Of a stretch of DNA of 64,000 nt, positions 36,451 to 51,050 are shown one piece after another (position 1 is the first letter of the stretch; every line of letters starts with the position of its first letter). The notes beneath the pieces are model-generated. The model had not been told where the DNA came from. It saw nothing but the letters and a program-made list of their open reading frames with translations, and ran no database searches. Source of the stretch: Emydura subglobosa (taxonomy: Eukaryota > Chordata > Testudines > Chelidae); assembly GCA_007922225.1 (NCBI GenBank), contig ML679962.1, positions 36,905,863 to 36,969,862 of the forward strand, given 5' to 3'. The position numbers and the translations under genes are program-made.

Positions 36451-37705
36451 TCTCACTCTATAAATATTGTTGTGTGACTATTAAATAAACGCATTACGAT
36501 GCTTGGATGAAAGGTGCCTTATGTGGGCAAAGCGTGACCTACTGTATATTAAAAATATTTTATGATTGTCTATAAAATAGCGAAAGACAAGTGTCTTAGA
36601 TTGTGAAGTGCTCGGAAACTATAGTAGCGGGGACCAGAGATAGTAGTTTATTGAAGTCAATGTGAGTAAGGATATCAGAACTGGCTTTAAGAGAACTCTT
36701 ACTGCATGGATGGACTTCAGATATGGCTACTACATTCTTTAAATGATTTATTTTTAAAAGACATAAAATCCTACTTCTTTGTTCTGGGGCAGGTAGGCAA
36801 TCTCTCTCCTAATGTAAATAACAATGTTCAGCTTAAATGTAACCGATGTTTACTATAATACAATGTGGTATAAAAATGTACTCTGATCCATCAAATATAA
36901 AGCATGCAAGAAATTGGTGATCTGTAGCTACCAGGACATCTTGGGTCTTTGGTTCTCTTTGCTCAGTGCGATCCCTGGGTGTCTATATATTCTGACACCT
37001 TTGAGTTGTGTCCCTGTTATTTTTGTACTCAGCATGTTCCCACAATAAGAGTTAATGATGAAGTTCCCATAGGATGGATTTTCAGCTTTGGCTCTGAATT
37101 TTTGCTTTTGTTTGTTTTTTTGGAGTTTGTCTCATTGTAGTTCAGTATAGCTGGATTGAATCCAGAGTTTGCAACTTTGAGGGAAGATTTACTTGAAAGC
37201 AATTGTGAGATGTTTGTTCCTGGAAGGAAACACTATTTGTTGGGAAGGAAAAATGCTTAAACCAAATGCATTTGCCTTTTTTAAAAGATTTGTAGTGAAA
37301 TGTTACAGCAGATGGTGTGCTTACAATGCCAGCTATTATTAGAAACATGATTAGTACTAATAAGGTCACTGTCGGTGAAAGAGCAGGTCAATATGTGCAC
37401 CTTGGTAGCAAGGTGACAGCCTCCCCTGCAGGGAAGAAGTTTTTTCACAATAGTAGAATGTAAATGTTTAAAACCAGGTTTTCACATGTCATGAAATGGT
37501 TTGCACAGGAGAGAGAAACAGCTGTCACTGTGATGTGGATCCCATGCACCCAGGTCTTGGGCTAGATCAGCTGGTGGAAATCAGCGTAGCCCCATGGAAA
37601 TCAATTACACAGAATTGGTATGATTTCCAGATCAGTGCAAGAGCGTCTGAAAATCCTGTTACAGAGCATGCGTTGTGTGCATGGCGTTTGTCTTCAGAGA
37701 TTCAT

Positions 37706-37800
37706 GCATTCTAAGGCCAGGAGGGAGCACTGTGATCACCTAGTCTGACCTGTATAACTCGGGCCCTGGGACTGCCCTAAATTCATTCCTGTTTGAAGTA
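37706..37800 (-). mobile_element. CR1 LINE 3' tail fragment
   Basis: ATTCTAAGGCCAGGAGGGAG, then CACTGTGATCACCTAGTCTG and ACCTGTATAACTCGGGCCCT, is the extreme 3' part of a CR1-type element in reverse orientation. It is too short to carry coding sequence. Confidence 0.7.
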
Positions 37801-38699
37801 GAGTGGATCTTCTCCCTCTCTCTACCCTTCACCCCTCTTCCCCGTTTGCTGTGGCAGTGCCTCTGAAAGCAAAATTAGCAGTCACATGTGGCCCCCTCCG
37901 CCATGGGGGGTTAGGGGGATGTGGAGAAGCCCCAGAGGCAGCAGGCACTTGTGTTTACACAGTTTCCGTGGTGAGGTGACGGTGGTGAGGGGAGAGAAGG
38001 GAGATGAGTGAGATGGTAACAGCACGTAAGGTAGGAGGAGGTGGCAAAAACCAAGCGGAGAAAGCTAGGAAGGAAGGAGAGGCTGTGTGTAAGAGTGGTG
38101 GCAGCCTTAGCCCTAGCACCTCAGAGCACCACCTCTGTCTGATTCCCCGTCCATGATCCCACCAGGCCAGGGCACAGATTGAATTCCCTACATGCCCTCC
38201 CCCCTGGGAAGGCCTTGCTTCCACTCCACTGCCTGGCCCATGCAAGGGAGCCTCACCAGTAGATCAAGGGAGTTGGCACAGCTTGAGAGAGCTTGTTGGC
38301 TGGTGCCAGCTTCTGTGGAGTTGGGGGCACCCACGTGTGGCTGAGAGAGAAGAGGACAGGGCCCCATGTGTTGCTTTGCCAACCCTGAGAACGTGACTCT
38401 GGGTAAAGGAGAAAGGAGGAGAGCTTCTTCCCTTGATTGGTTACTAAAGAGCAAATGACAACTGCTAACAGCCTCTGATTGGTTGACTTCCAGGGCACCC
38501 CTCAATGCCCACTTCGCTGCCATGGTGTTGGCCTCTTGCAGATATTTCTCAGGGGTGCATTACAAAGAGAATAAGGGTGCAGGCCGAGGTCTGTGCTGCT
38601 CTGCGCGTTGGTTTCCAAGTGCACGACTAGACAGCCAGCGAGACTTTCCCACGCGCTCAGAAGTGCGCAGAGGGCCTGCTAGCACTTGCGGCCCTGCTG

Positions 38700-38803
38700 T
38701 GGGGCCTGTGTATAGGGGTTGGGAATTTCAGCCCTCCTCTGGGGCCNNNNNNNNNNCCTCCTCTGGGGCCTGTGTATAGGGGTTGGGAATTTCAGCCCTC
38801 CTC
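38700..38803. repeat. 40-bp tandem repeat interrupted by a 10-N gap
   Basis: The 40-base unit beginning TGGGGCCTGTGTATAGGGGT and ending AGCCCTCCTC is complete at 38700-38739 and again at 38764-38803. Partial units abut the ten N at 38747-38756. The 14 bases before the gap (CCTCCTCTGGGGCC) equal the 14 bases after it, so the contigs may simply overlap. Confidence 0.92.
38747..38756. other. Assembly gap of 10 N
   Basis: Ten unknown bases sit inside the 40-bp tandem repeat. The size is probably a placeholder. Confidence 0.99.
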
Positions 38804-41800
38804 ATGCCACTTAACTCTTTGTTTCTCTTGTTGGTGCTTCAGACTTGGTAGTAGCCACCGCATAGTACTGTGATCAGAACTGGGATGCGTAATCTATAGA
38901 CTGCAGTCCTCCCCATCAGCTCGCCCCTGGGTGGAGTGTCCGTTGTGAGATACTGAGGCATGCCTGTCTGTGTTGCAGCTGTGCAAGGGGTCTCTGGGAT
39001 CACGTATGGGATAGTGAAGCTGCGTGAGAGCGTGGGCGTGATTGGATTGTGGTTTTCCGAGTACACCGTGTCCACACGGGCATGGCTGGCACTGGGAGCA
39101 ATCTCACGGAGATTAGTCCTTTGAAGAGGCGCTGCCACACTCCAGCAAAGCTTCCAAACAAAACCCAGCATGTAATCAAACATCGCTAACCTGTCACGCT
39201 CTTCTGCTTTTCCTTTTGTCACTGCCCATTCCCAAGATACTGGCGTGTCAAAGAGCAAAGATTTCTTCTGCCTCATCAGACCCCTTCCTTGATTCATTCA
39301 CGTGATGCCATAACACAGGGACCCGGAGAACGCAATCCCTGCCCCATGGTGCTGCACACATCTGATTGTGGTAGGAGTGAGTGAATCAGGCAGGGGAAGG
39401 TGGGAGTAGATATAGGCAGGAGCGTCTGCCTACGTGCGGGTACTTGAGGAGCCAGCGAGACTGGGCGTGGAATGCAGGACATGCATGGGATGTGACCGTG
39501 TAATGGGGTATTCATAAGGCCGTCTTCTAGCTTTAAATATTCGTCAATGTGGGAGGGGTGGCTTTAGTCTAGGCCTGCTCTGTACTGCACATGAATTCTG
39601 ATGCTGAGAATCCCATTTCTTTGCCCGTGGGACTGTTTATTTTCAAACAGTACTGCGATGCCTGGAGGGGCAGGTGTACCTACTTCTGCAGGGTCCCTGC
39701 TGAGTCCCGACCCCCGTTCAGCCTCACTCCTCGACAGCCTTCTCTATATAGCTTCCCCTCTCCTCCCTCATCTCCCGCATCCTCCCATGCCTCTCCCCCT
39801 CACCATTCACTTGTTCTCCGTTTCCCATGCCACTGCTTCCCAGTTCACAAGGCAGACGAGGAAACATCAGTGCTGGAAGCCCCCGGATGTCCCAGCTCCC
39901 CACCTTGACCCATTGCTGCTCAATGAGCCGTCATGGCTTGCCAGGTCCAAGGGGTGCGGTGAGAGTTAGGGAGGCAGGCTGCTCCGTGTGGGTGGCAGAT
40001 GGACCAAGACAGATCCTTAGGTTATTCTTGGTGGGGCTAAGAGCTGCGACAAATGAGGGGAATAGCTTTTAGCTGTCTGCCATGGGATGTGCAGAGTGTC
40101 TCATTGCACTCTTATCAGGATGCAGGTGCAGAGCGTGGAGTTTGGGGCAGCTTCAGGTCCTTAGATAACGAGTGCCAAAAAAGGGGGACTTTTGGGACGA
40201 TTTGTCCAAAACAGCTTGCTTTGCAGAGATTCCTCTGCCCCAGCAAATAAATCTTTGAGAAAGAAGATAGGGAAATGCTCCTCTGCAGTCAGTATGTCCA
40301 ACTCAGAGGTTGAATTCAGTCATTTAGAAGTGTGCAGCATAGTGAATTTGAATCGTGCATTGACATCTGCTCTCAACACAGTCACCGCTGTGGATTGCTG
40401 ACGTGCATCTCCAGAATGCAGCACCCCTGGAATTCTCGGTTGGAGAGCTGTTTGGTAATGCAGTGAAGTCTCTCCCAGCACGGGTCTCCATGTGATAGAT
40501 CCTCTTTTTCAGCCTATCAGTAATTTGGAGCAGATAATTTGCAAGGAGCACAGTACAACACTGAGTGATTCCTGGGTGGAGCGCCAGTCTGGGAACTCAC
40601 TTCACTTCTCTGGGCTTGTCTCCCCCCTCACACAAGTGAATCTCAACTTGTCTCTTTCTCTTCTGGAGCAGGGCAGTCCCTTGGCCTGTGTTTGTGCAGT
40701 GCCTGATCTCCTCTAACACAAATGAACAATAAGAATGAATAAAACAACCGAAATGCATCTGGCCTGGTGTAATATGAATGACCATTTTTTTTGTGGCATC
40801 GTCCATAGTAAGGCTCACAAAGCCCGGGAAGTCCTTTCTGAGAGCGGAGTTTGTGTGTTAGGACTGGAAAGCTGTTGACAGTGGATGGGAGAGTTTATAT
40901 TGTGGTGTTTGGACCAGTCAGGAAACAGTCCTGGCAGGAATAGTTCTGTTAGGGGAAAAAGGCTTAGGAGGAATTTTTAAACTCATTTCTTTATCAGAGG
41001 AGCTGATACGAAGGTTTGCACAGAGATTTCCGCTAGGTCTAGCGGAAATAAATCTATCTGCTCTAGCGAGGAAGCACACCCGTCACACAGGGAATTCATG
41101 GACAGACACTGCAGTCAGGCTGCATTCCAGACTTGCTAATGACATGGCAGCTACTCCTGTCATGTGGCTATAGACGCTACTGATGTCCTCAGGAAAGGTC
41201 ATGTGGGCTGACAGAAAAATCTGTTGCTAGCCAGATCAGGAAGGGGCCCATTTCTGTGCGGATATAAATAAATGCTAATAGGACAAGCTGGCTTGTATCC
41301 TGCACGGCCCTGATCTAGGCACTGAAAGATCTCTTCCTGATCTCAGTGCCTGCCTTTGGAGCGAGTTCTGCAGGGTCTAGAGCCACCACGTTTTGCAGAA
41401 TTGCCGATAGCCAGAGCTAGGAGGGGTCAGGTGTCTGCAGGCTACCAAAGGAATTCAGAAAGTAATACCATCAAGACCCTTCCAACTGCGGTTTCGAAGG
41501 CTGTCGTCTGGAATGTGACTCCCTGTGTTCTGTCAGCAGTATAAGGCCCCCTCTTTAGCACTCGGGTGACTTGGAGTCTGTTAAGCAGCTCCCAGGGAAT
41601 GCTGAGAGCAGGGAGTGAGGAAGCCAGGATGTTAAGCATAGCTGTAATACAGGAAGAAGTGGCATACTATAGCTTTGATCAGTTTGGTTTGTGTGAGCTG
41701 TTAGAACAGCTGCAGCCCTAATAAGCCAACAGGTTCATATGCCTGTGGTTGAGTGGTTTTTATCAGCCCATTTTTCCAGGTTGCTCTCTTCTTCTCCCAC

Positions 41801-44800
41801 AGACTCCTAAACCTAGATAAAGACAAAAAAAAATCCCCACCCGCTCAGAGCCATTGCTGCTGTAGTGCTCCTTAGGGGACAGATTCTTCTCTTAGCTGGG
41901 CTAGTATACATCCAGAGGGACATTCAGATTTACACCAGTGTAACTGTGGGCATAGTTGAGGTGAGGGCTTCTGGCACAGCAGAAGTTGCATACTGTATGA
42001 GAAAGTCGATACCCCTACAAAGCAAGCCTTACAAACTCTTGTCAGTATTGTATCTTGCAGCTCTTGTTACATGCAAGGTTTGGGAACAGATTGAATCGGT
42101 GGGTGCATGGAATTAACCTTTCAGCTTCTGAAGTCATGGTTTCCACAAAGTGTATTAATTGCTAATCCCTGTTCCTGGCATCACACAGAGAAAATAAAAC
42201 ACGGTTATTAGACTGGGGGACGTGGTTCAGTGTATCACCATAGATACTCCATATTTCTAGGTCTCTAGGTCGGCCTGAGCAGATCAAGTAGTTATTAGAT
42301 ATCCTCAGTTACATGCCTTTCAGCCACCACACAATTTGTGTTAATACAGATGATTTGTTACTTACTGGATTTAGTTTGACTCCATTTCAGAACAGTGGGA
42401 TGGATTTCCTTTGGCTAAAATGAGTGACTCTGGTTTGAGCAGAACCTCATGTGGCAATTCAGATAATAGTTTGGGAGAATATCAGGAATGTTAAGAATTC
42501 TTGAATTAAGGCCAGATCCTTAAAGGTTTTGCTGTGGTTGAGTTTGTGTAGTAAACGCAACATGAAATAACTGGCTTTTAAACAATGAACAGTGGAATTT
42601 AGTATGCTGGACATCAAGATTAACTGTGTTGGGCCGTGTGATTGCTAGCACATGGCATCCAGTTAAAAATACATCCATGGTGGGTTTGGCTTTTATACAA
42701 AAAACCAGTGCATTGTGGCCCAAACTCTGCCTTTGCATGGGCGCTGGGTCCGAGGGCAGCATTGCCCATCACGTGCACTTCTGGGTTAAAGCTAGTGTCC
42801 TTTGCGTTTAAATTGAACGTTGTGTGCAGAAATGGATAGGAGCAGCACTCCTGCCTCAAGGCCCCGGAGCCTCCCAGACACTTAAGTGTGTCCATAACTT
42901 TGCCCACACGTGGCCTGCTCCTGCTCTCAGCAGCAAAACTCCCATTAACTTCAACAGTGTGGGCTCAGCTGGCCAGCGGGACCACTCGCATCAAAACTTG
43001 CTTTGTGTTTTGCAGGAGCGGTTGCGAGGGGAGACTTGGCTGGGGGTTTTTTGCCTCCTATATTTGGTTATTGCTACGGTGTTGTATTTCCAGAAGCCAT
43101 TAGAGAAAGTTCTCATTTGTCCGTGCGCTGGACGCTCCCACATGTACTGTTCCATGGAATGAACCACTGCAAATATTTACAGAAATGCCTGGGCCGCCTG
43201 CTCACTTCAGAGTGTAACAAAGATCGGCCACGCAGCTGCTTTCTGGTGCCAGATGCTATTTAAAGAGCCTGTTTGAGGGGATTTCTTTTTACAAAAAAAA
43301 AGCAACGTTGAACCCTATGTGACTTAAACATTCGGACATTAAAGGGCACATGTTGCTGCTCAAACGATCATACAGCAGGTCATAAAATCTCTCACTCTCT
43401 AAAAGCAATCCCCGAAGGAACATTTGCTCCGAGCGAATGGGGTTTTCACCTCAATGTCTCTCATGTGAAGTAAGGCTGTGATTCAAAATCCCTTTTCATT
43501 TGGACACCCTCTCCTTCAGCTTGCAGTAGTAAGGCCATAAACCCAGAGGGCTCAAGGGGTGCCTAGGCCTTGTGCTGGGGGAATTCCCAGGCTTTTTTGA
43601 CTTGTGCTAGTTGCATGAATCCGGGTCCTGCACTTGCAGCCCTTTAACCCTGAATGGCAGCATCAAGGCAGAGGTTTGCTGTGGTTTATGGGGTTAGTGG
43701 TGGCTGCTTTCGTAGTCACCCAGAGCCAGCCTCTTCTCCAGGCTCCCTCGCGGCTTTGCCGTAACCCAGGATAAGGGGAAGCATGTAGTTCCGCTGCCGC
43801 AGGTCTGCCTGGGTGAGGTGTTGTGACAGTCGCCTGCTGCCCCAGAGAGGGACCAAATTGCACCAGGTCTGTACCCGTGAAGCGTGCATTCCCTGGCGTG
43901 CTGGTGGGAGTACGCAGGCTAGGAGGCGAGGCTTTGCCAGTCCATACCCTCTCCCCTCTCCTGCTGCCCCCTCTGCGGGTGGCAATGAGGTGGCTTTGCC
44001 AGGACTGTTCCTTTTCCTGCTCTGCTGCAGGATTTGGGAGCACTGCCGCCCTGTCTGAGCCAGCCCCACTGTCTTCTTCTCCTCTTCCGGGCCTTGCCAA
44101 CCAGAGGCACGTTTTTCCCGGTGGGAGGCAGGGATACCTTACAAACGAGCAGGGGCCGTTGGTGAAATACTTAGACTTGTTTCACCCTGCAGCCCGAGAA
44201 ATGCGGCTGCGTTTCCGTTACCATATGGCATTTCGGTCACCTCCCGTAGTAAGAGGGTTCCTGGGAAACCAGGCAGACGAGTAGCTACCCTCATGGGAAG
44301 TAGTCTCTGAACAGCGTTAACAGTGCTAACTGGAAAAGATGAAAGCACTCACCTTTCATTGTCCACCATAGCCCGTTCTTCCGGCAAACAGTCTGATTTC
44401 ACAGGCAGCTAAAAGGAGCAGGTGCTCAGGGCCCCAGTTTTCAGGTTAGTCTAATCCGACTCCCCGTAGGATGCACTTTTGAGATCGCAGAGAGGCAGGT
44501 TGCATGACCTGGTGCTGTTTTATCTGGGGGGGCCTAGATGGTGAGTATCGGAAGGTACCGCCTGCCCCCCTCTGTGCACATGTCAGATTTCATTTCAGCA
44601 GAAGTAGTCGTAATAAACATGGGTAGCAACCCAGATTCCTCCAGCAGCGTGAGTGCTGAGTGTAGTGTGTTTCAGCAGCGGTATCCATAGAACCGGGCCT
44701 CTGCTGGGAGTGAAGAAGCTGGAAAGGGTAGGATGGGGAGAGGCTACTGCACAGGCCTGTGGAAACTCTCCTGGGAGAGCCAGTGTTGCAGTTAAGAAAA

Positions 44801-46287
44801 TATCTCTGCCTCTGCAGCCCTACGGCCCCAAGGGGCAGCGGTTGGTGGGGACAAATGTGGGGCTGTGCCAAAGAATAGGGGGCCGGGCTGATTTTGCAAG
44901 TCTCTGCCTTTTTGTCCTGGTAGCCCAGGCTGTGAGGACCAGAGGAAACTCAGGCATAAATAGAGTTGCGTTTGCATTGGCCACAGGAAATATCTTCATC
45001 TGGAAAATAAATAGATGCCTGATGCTGATGGAAACTGTGTTTGTGCCCAGTAGAGCGGAGAGATTGTTAAAGAGAAAGTCACCCCTGGAATGGCCGGTGT
45101 CTGAATAGTGGAAAGGTTGGGGGAGCCTGGCTTCTCCCATCTTTGAGGGAGGCTGGTTTACCTGGAAAGGGGAGCTGGGCACATTGTGTTCATGAATTAG
45201 CATCAGGCCCTTTTCTGTGTGGAACCCTTTCCTTTCCTCTGCTCTGGCGTGGCGGGTGCAGACCACACACCGGTTCTGCCAGCAACGGTGAAACTCTGGT
45301 ACGATTATTGAGAGCTGAAATGGCCTCCTGCTGGCGCAGTTCCTCATCCCAGGGGCGCCAGGAGCCATGGTCTAGTTAATGTCTCTGGTGTGAGGAACCG
45401 TCGAGTTTAATTGCATGGAGCTGAGAGGTTGGTTTGAAAACCAAACATGGGTATAAGCAGAATGAAGCCGGGCAAAATAAGATTCCACTTTAATAGTCGG
45501 TCCAGTTTGGGCCTGCCCGACTCAAAAGCAGAAAATAAGTGGCTGGGGCTGTGAGCGTGGGAGTCACCCAGGCTGGAGAAAGCGCGTTGTTTGCCGAGGG
45601 GCATGGTGGAGCTGTAGGAGGAGGGAAAACACGTTCAAGTCGGTGGTGTCCCGGGACTGTCCTCGGAAGCATTCAGCGGCAGAGGAACTGCGGGTTGGAG
45701 CTGAATAAGCTTGAAAGGATGGACTCTGTGGTGTGAGAGAGAGACAGGAGGGAACCAGCAACGGAGTCAGCAGAGGAGAGGAGTGAGAATGCTAGAGAAG
45801 TAATGGACACCAGTGTATTAGAGGCCATGGAAGGTCCAGGTTGAGGAGTATGGAAAGATGATGACCTTGCTTCTGTGAGTTCTGATAATCAGGGCAAAAT
45901 ATCTCAGCCAAGGACAGACGTGGTGGAGGGGACTGAACCTGGGCCCTAGAACTGAGAGACCGGGGTTCTGTTCCTTGTGGTTGACTGAAACTGTTTTAAA
46001 ATTTGATCTTACTTTTCAATTCTCTGGGATTTTCCTAGTCCTTGCAGGCAGGAGCTTTGTAGCTCTTAGCAGCAAGCAGTTTGCAGCCAGCCAGCCTAGG
46101 GTAAGGTGGTAAGTCATGCCTCTGTTTTAGGGAGCAGCCGGCTCTGTCTCCCTCTGGTTGTTGGGTGCTTCGGTGGTGTTATTCTGAATTCTAAGAAATA
46201 AAGTCGTGTTACGTTGCTGCTGGTCCAACGAGAGACTTTTTCTGTTGTTCTCTAACTTCTCTGTTCGTGTGCGGTGAGCAGAACTGC

Positions 46288-46395
46288 GTGTGACCTTGGT
46301 CAAGTCACTTCCTCCTCTGTGCCTCAGTTTCCCCTTTTATAAAACAGTCTGATGTTTACCCACCTTACTGAAGTCCATTAGGATGTAAGATGAAG
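46288..46395 (+). repeat. MIR-type SINE fragment
   Basis: In forward orientation it shows GTGACCTTGGTCAAGTCACT, CTCTGTGCCTCAGTTTCCCC and a diverged TTTATAAAACAG block, the central MIR core. Confidence 0.88.
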
Positions 46396-49300
46396 TACAC
46401 AATGTACTGGAAATGCAAATCATTATTTATTGAGACTGAAAATTCTCCTTGTAAGTTGTCAGCCCAGATGGAATTGTTTTTTGTTTTTTTGTTTTTTCTT
46501 AAATAAGAAACTGTTTATGTCCATTAAGCTGTTGATTTCTGAGCTAAGCAACAACACAAACAAAAATTGGGCTAGTTCTCACATGGTGCTTGTTTGTTTT
46601 TTTGCCAAGGTCTAAATAAAACACAACTTCATTTTTTTAGAAGAGCTGTTTAGTTTGAAGACACCTAAGCCTTGCTTTCCAAACCTAGTCAGACATTTGT
46701 CATCCATGCATTTTTATTGAAAAATGGGCTTTCAACTGGAATTTTCACAGAACGTTTTAGTTTTTATTGAAATTTAACGTTTTATTAATGATTTTTTTTT
46801 AATCACGGGCTTTGAATTTCCCTGTTCCTTTTCTCTCAGGGGAGAGGGGGAGGAAAATACACAAAATGAACATTTTTGATTTTCAAAAAGCATTCTTTCA
46901 GCTTTTGTTTTGTGGAAAAACTGAAAAATTCCATGAAAAATTTTGAATGAACCTTTTTTTGTTCAAGATTTTTACATCGCATGTTTCTAGTGAAAGATCC
47001 TGTTCTTTCCTGCCTGACGTGAGTGACCGCTCTCAATTCACGATTGATGGGTTCCCATCAGTTAGCTGCAGTAGACGTTAGCAAGGCCCCAGTCTCCTGC
47101 GCATGACACTCCTATGGCTTGGTGTTGTGGCCTCAAAACAGTCTGCGGAGGCTATCTTGTGACCGCAAAGCATGGGGCTTGGTGCGGTGCAAAGGGGAAC
47201 GGTCACTGCTTTTATAGGGGGAGGCAGGATAATTTAGAGCAAGCAAATTACTTTAAAGAGAAGGTTTCGCGTTCTGACTCACAAGTCCAGCTGAGCAGGG
47301 GTGCGGTGACAGCCCAGTGCAGGCCCCGAGTTAAGTCCAGGCTCATTCCCTAGGCTGGCAAGAATTGAGTGCTTTTAGGGGCATCGTGCACATCCGTGGG
47401 CGGCGTGGGAGGGAGGGATCCCCTCAGACCCCCTTTCAGGAGGTGCTGGGATGTGACAGTGCTGAGCCTTGGGCCCGTATGCCCCCATCCACCTGCATGG
47501 CATACTGGGCAAACCTGCTGGGATGAGTGAAGGGGAGAACCCCCCCCATAGCCATGTGCCCTGAATGACAGCTGCATGTGACTGAGAGGCCCCGCACAAC
47601 AAGGGAAGGGTTGGGGCACGCCTGCCGTTGAGTGCTGCTAAGATCATAAGGCAGCTTGAAGTAGCTGTGACCTCTGTGAGCACCCTCCGGTTTTGTGTGG
47701 CTGGCTCTGAACCCCACAGAGGGGCAGAGAAGGCTCCGTCAAAGCTGTACGCTGCTGTCTGTCTTTGTGTCGGGGGCTTTTTTGCCTGGACCGTAGTGGT
47801 GGGTTCTGCCTGCTTGTCGGCCTGAGAGAGAGCCTTGACGTTGTTCCGGGTGACTTGGGCCTGGCGGCGTGACTGATTGAAGAGCACCCGTGGAAGTCAC
47901 TGTGCAGTGAGGTCATTGTTTTCACAGAGCATCATTCAGAAGAACAAACATTCCCTGGATCAGTCAATACAGACTGCCAAGGTCAGGTCCCTGTTTGGTG
48001 TAATGCTATTCAAGACAGTGGAGTTACACCAGCCAACCATTTGGCTCATACTGGCGTCCGTGGGGCAAGTCCGCATCCAAGGAGTGAGGCAGCCTTATGC
48101 TGTACGTGCACTCTATTTGTATTCATGAACGTCCTGTTTTAACATTTATTCTCCTGGGCTTTAATGTACTTTGCCTGGTTCGCTCTACAGTAGATGCCTG
48201 CTTCAGCTGTAATATTCAGCAGACTCAGTAGGCAGTGGAAGATGGTTAGAAACATCAGCTTCCCATCTGACCTTGACAGAGATTCAATCAGCCAGTGAAA
48301 GTTGTAGAATTGGATTATGGGATTTGCAATGAAAAAGTGGTTTAAGGGACAAGAGAAACTACATTTGGTATTTTCAAAAGCCAGCCTGGGGAATAGCAAT
48401 TTAGAGGGAGGATCCTGAAGGAGACCAAAGGGGGATGGAAGATATCTGAAGCCTTTATGTAGACAAGCTAATGCAATATTACTCCAGAGAACAGCATATT
48501 TTCATAATTTCAGTATTATAACAGAAAGAAAATCAGTTAAATGCTGTGTTTCCTTTGTCCAGGTAAAACAGATTTCTGTGTTTTCCTGGTAAAATTGGTA
48601 GTAGCCACTCTTTGAAACACACAGCCTTAGGAATACAAAATTTCATATGCTTCCTGTCCTCCCCAAAATACATTTTGGTGCATGTAGATCTGAGCATGCC
48701 GTGAATTTGCCCTCTGTACATGATGCTAACACATCCTTGCCTAATTATTATTGATCAGTAACTCCAGCAACGTTGTGGTAAGGAATGTTTGATAAAGGTA
48801 TTTGCTTTGGGAAAACCCACGTGTGATTTAGTATGAATAAAAGAGATTTTTACTGTGTTTTCAGCCTCCCAGAAGCCAGGAGCGTAGTTGAGTAGTACTT
48901 TAAAGAAAGAAAAAATGATCAGCAAAATAGCTGCAAGCTTGTAGTATAATTTATTCATATCAGTTCCTGGGCATACAGTGTACCCTCAGTTCAGATATAT
49001 TTTTAATATTGACATATGCCACAAAATCCCACGTGAGCAGAATGTAAATGGTGATCATTTAAAAAAGACGTTGGTCAATATTTTATTCCCTTCTTTCATG
49101 GAACTAGCCTTGCTGCTCATTCCAAGGGAATGGAAGTGATATCTCTTCTAACAAACATGTTTTTCAGGTCTTTGGCTCTAAAGTTCATCCCCTCCGCCCC
49201 CCCAAAAAAATATCCAGCGCTGTCCAAATATATTTCCAGAGCAAGGTGAACACTACCCATTGGCTGGAGTAAACAAACATATTGCACAACCTAAATAAGT

Positions 49301-51050
49301 TTCAAATCAATCCATGTTTTTCACTGAATATAACAGACTGTACCAGTGCTCTAAAGGAAGAGGGGTTGGCAGCAGAATAGAGCTGGAAGGAGTTGTCATT
49401 TGTAAAAATGTAACAAAAGCACGGTGGCGTTTTTCCCTTAGCAAATAACTGTTCTGAATTTGTAAGAATTCTCCAGTATAACACAGCATTTGAGAGAAAA
49501 TTCTCCATGTTGGTGGGGGTTATTCAGGGGCACAGCTAAATCCCTAATTGCGAATTCCTGGAGAGTTTCAATGGAAAACTGTGTGCAGAAGTAAACTTCA
49601 TTCCAAGAAACTCTCAACTTTCCTGATTGCAAAGTGAATTAGGAGTCGGGAATTTACTCTGTTCCTTGTGGCTATTTGAAATCTGCATTACTGGTAGCAC
49701 GCAGTAAATGTATGTAACCTTTGCTTACAGAAAACATTGGATATGGGAAATTTCAGTCGTGTGTATGCTTATGCCAGATGGCAATAAGCAGTCTATGCTG
49801 CACTGAACAAGACTTGTCTGAAGAGTTCATTATTTTGAAGCTGTAGCTAACAGCTTTGCGTAACTCTCAACTGTAAAAAAGAGGGTACTGGCAAAGGGTG
49901 GTGGCATAAATGTGTCACTCTGTTTTGAAACAGAGGTAGCATTAAAAGCAGATTGTGTTATGCACCTCCTTTCCTCTACAGTGAGTTTCACCACACTGCT
50001 TATCTCGAACAGACCTGACAGATATTTTGAGGTATACTGAAGGCTAAGGACTTTTTAAAGTTGTAGAGCAATGGTGCCACTTACCTAGATAATCCTGTTT
50101 ACGTCCCAGCAGAGTGCATCTATGTCCTGAGAAACCCTCTGACTTAGTTAATAACATTTTTACATTTTACACATCCTATACAAAAAGAACAAGATGCAAA
50201 AGGGTTTTGTCCACACAGTACACTTACTTGAGGTTCCCTAGTTCTTTCTAGGTGGCTAATGGCTGACGGTCAACTCTCCATGTTTCCAATCTAATGCAGT
50301 AACATTATGCAGTCAGTAAAGAGGCAGTTTTCTTGTGACATTGTTTAGCAATGCAAATGCATTTCTCTGTTTCTTTTTAATACTGTTGGATGGGAAAGGG
50401 AAATGATGTTTATGTGGCTTCATTTCATACATGTGTCCCTGGTCTTACAGCCTCATTGCAATCAGAGGGCCAAATACCCCCCGTCTGTTGCACCCCTGTA
50501 AATTTGAAGTGACTGTGCTGACGTGACTGGAACTAGCCATTTGACTGGCTGCAATATCAGACTCTATGAAAAACAATAATCACTCTGGACAATGCAAAAC
50601 CCAGTCCATGTGATAAAGCACAGTGGCAAACAACCATCAGTTTTCATCTTTCCTAGTATTTTGCTATTGTTTTTTAAATCACAATCTGATGGTAGGGACC
50701 TGTTTTATAGTCTACACAGTGGAATTCCATTAGTTTCTCCAGTGAGTTAAAGATGTAAGCTCACATAGCAAATTGGTTATAATCTCATTATTCCTAGGAG
50801 CTCAATTTATATAAATCCTGCAGATTTGCTATATACTACATAGGTCTAAGCAGTGGAAAGACAGAGTAGGTAGACAGTTTTAGGTATCTAAGGCTCTTTG
50901 ATGACATTTAAATAGCCTCTCAACTGATTATTGCCAGCTTTAGCACTGTATTCCGAGACATTTACAAAAATTACACTTACATTTTTCTTCCCCTGCTCCT
51001 TTCACTTTGAAGCACAAATATCCAAGTTTGGAAGACACAAGACTAGAATA

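Noticed and set aside
38839..39297. 152-codon minus-strand frame
   Set aside because: No recognisable domain, no splice context and no partner frame; it lies in a GC-richer stretch where chance frames are longer.
43660..44110. GC-rich stretch as a possible CpG-island promoter for an internal first exon
   Set aside because: The richness is mainly C- and G-runs with few CpG, and no exon with a good donor leading to the 60821 exon could be recognised.
47375..47887. 170-codon minus-strand frame
   Set aside because: No known motif or hydrophobic pattern; several overlapping frames in other phases are almost as long, typical of composition rather than coding.
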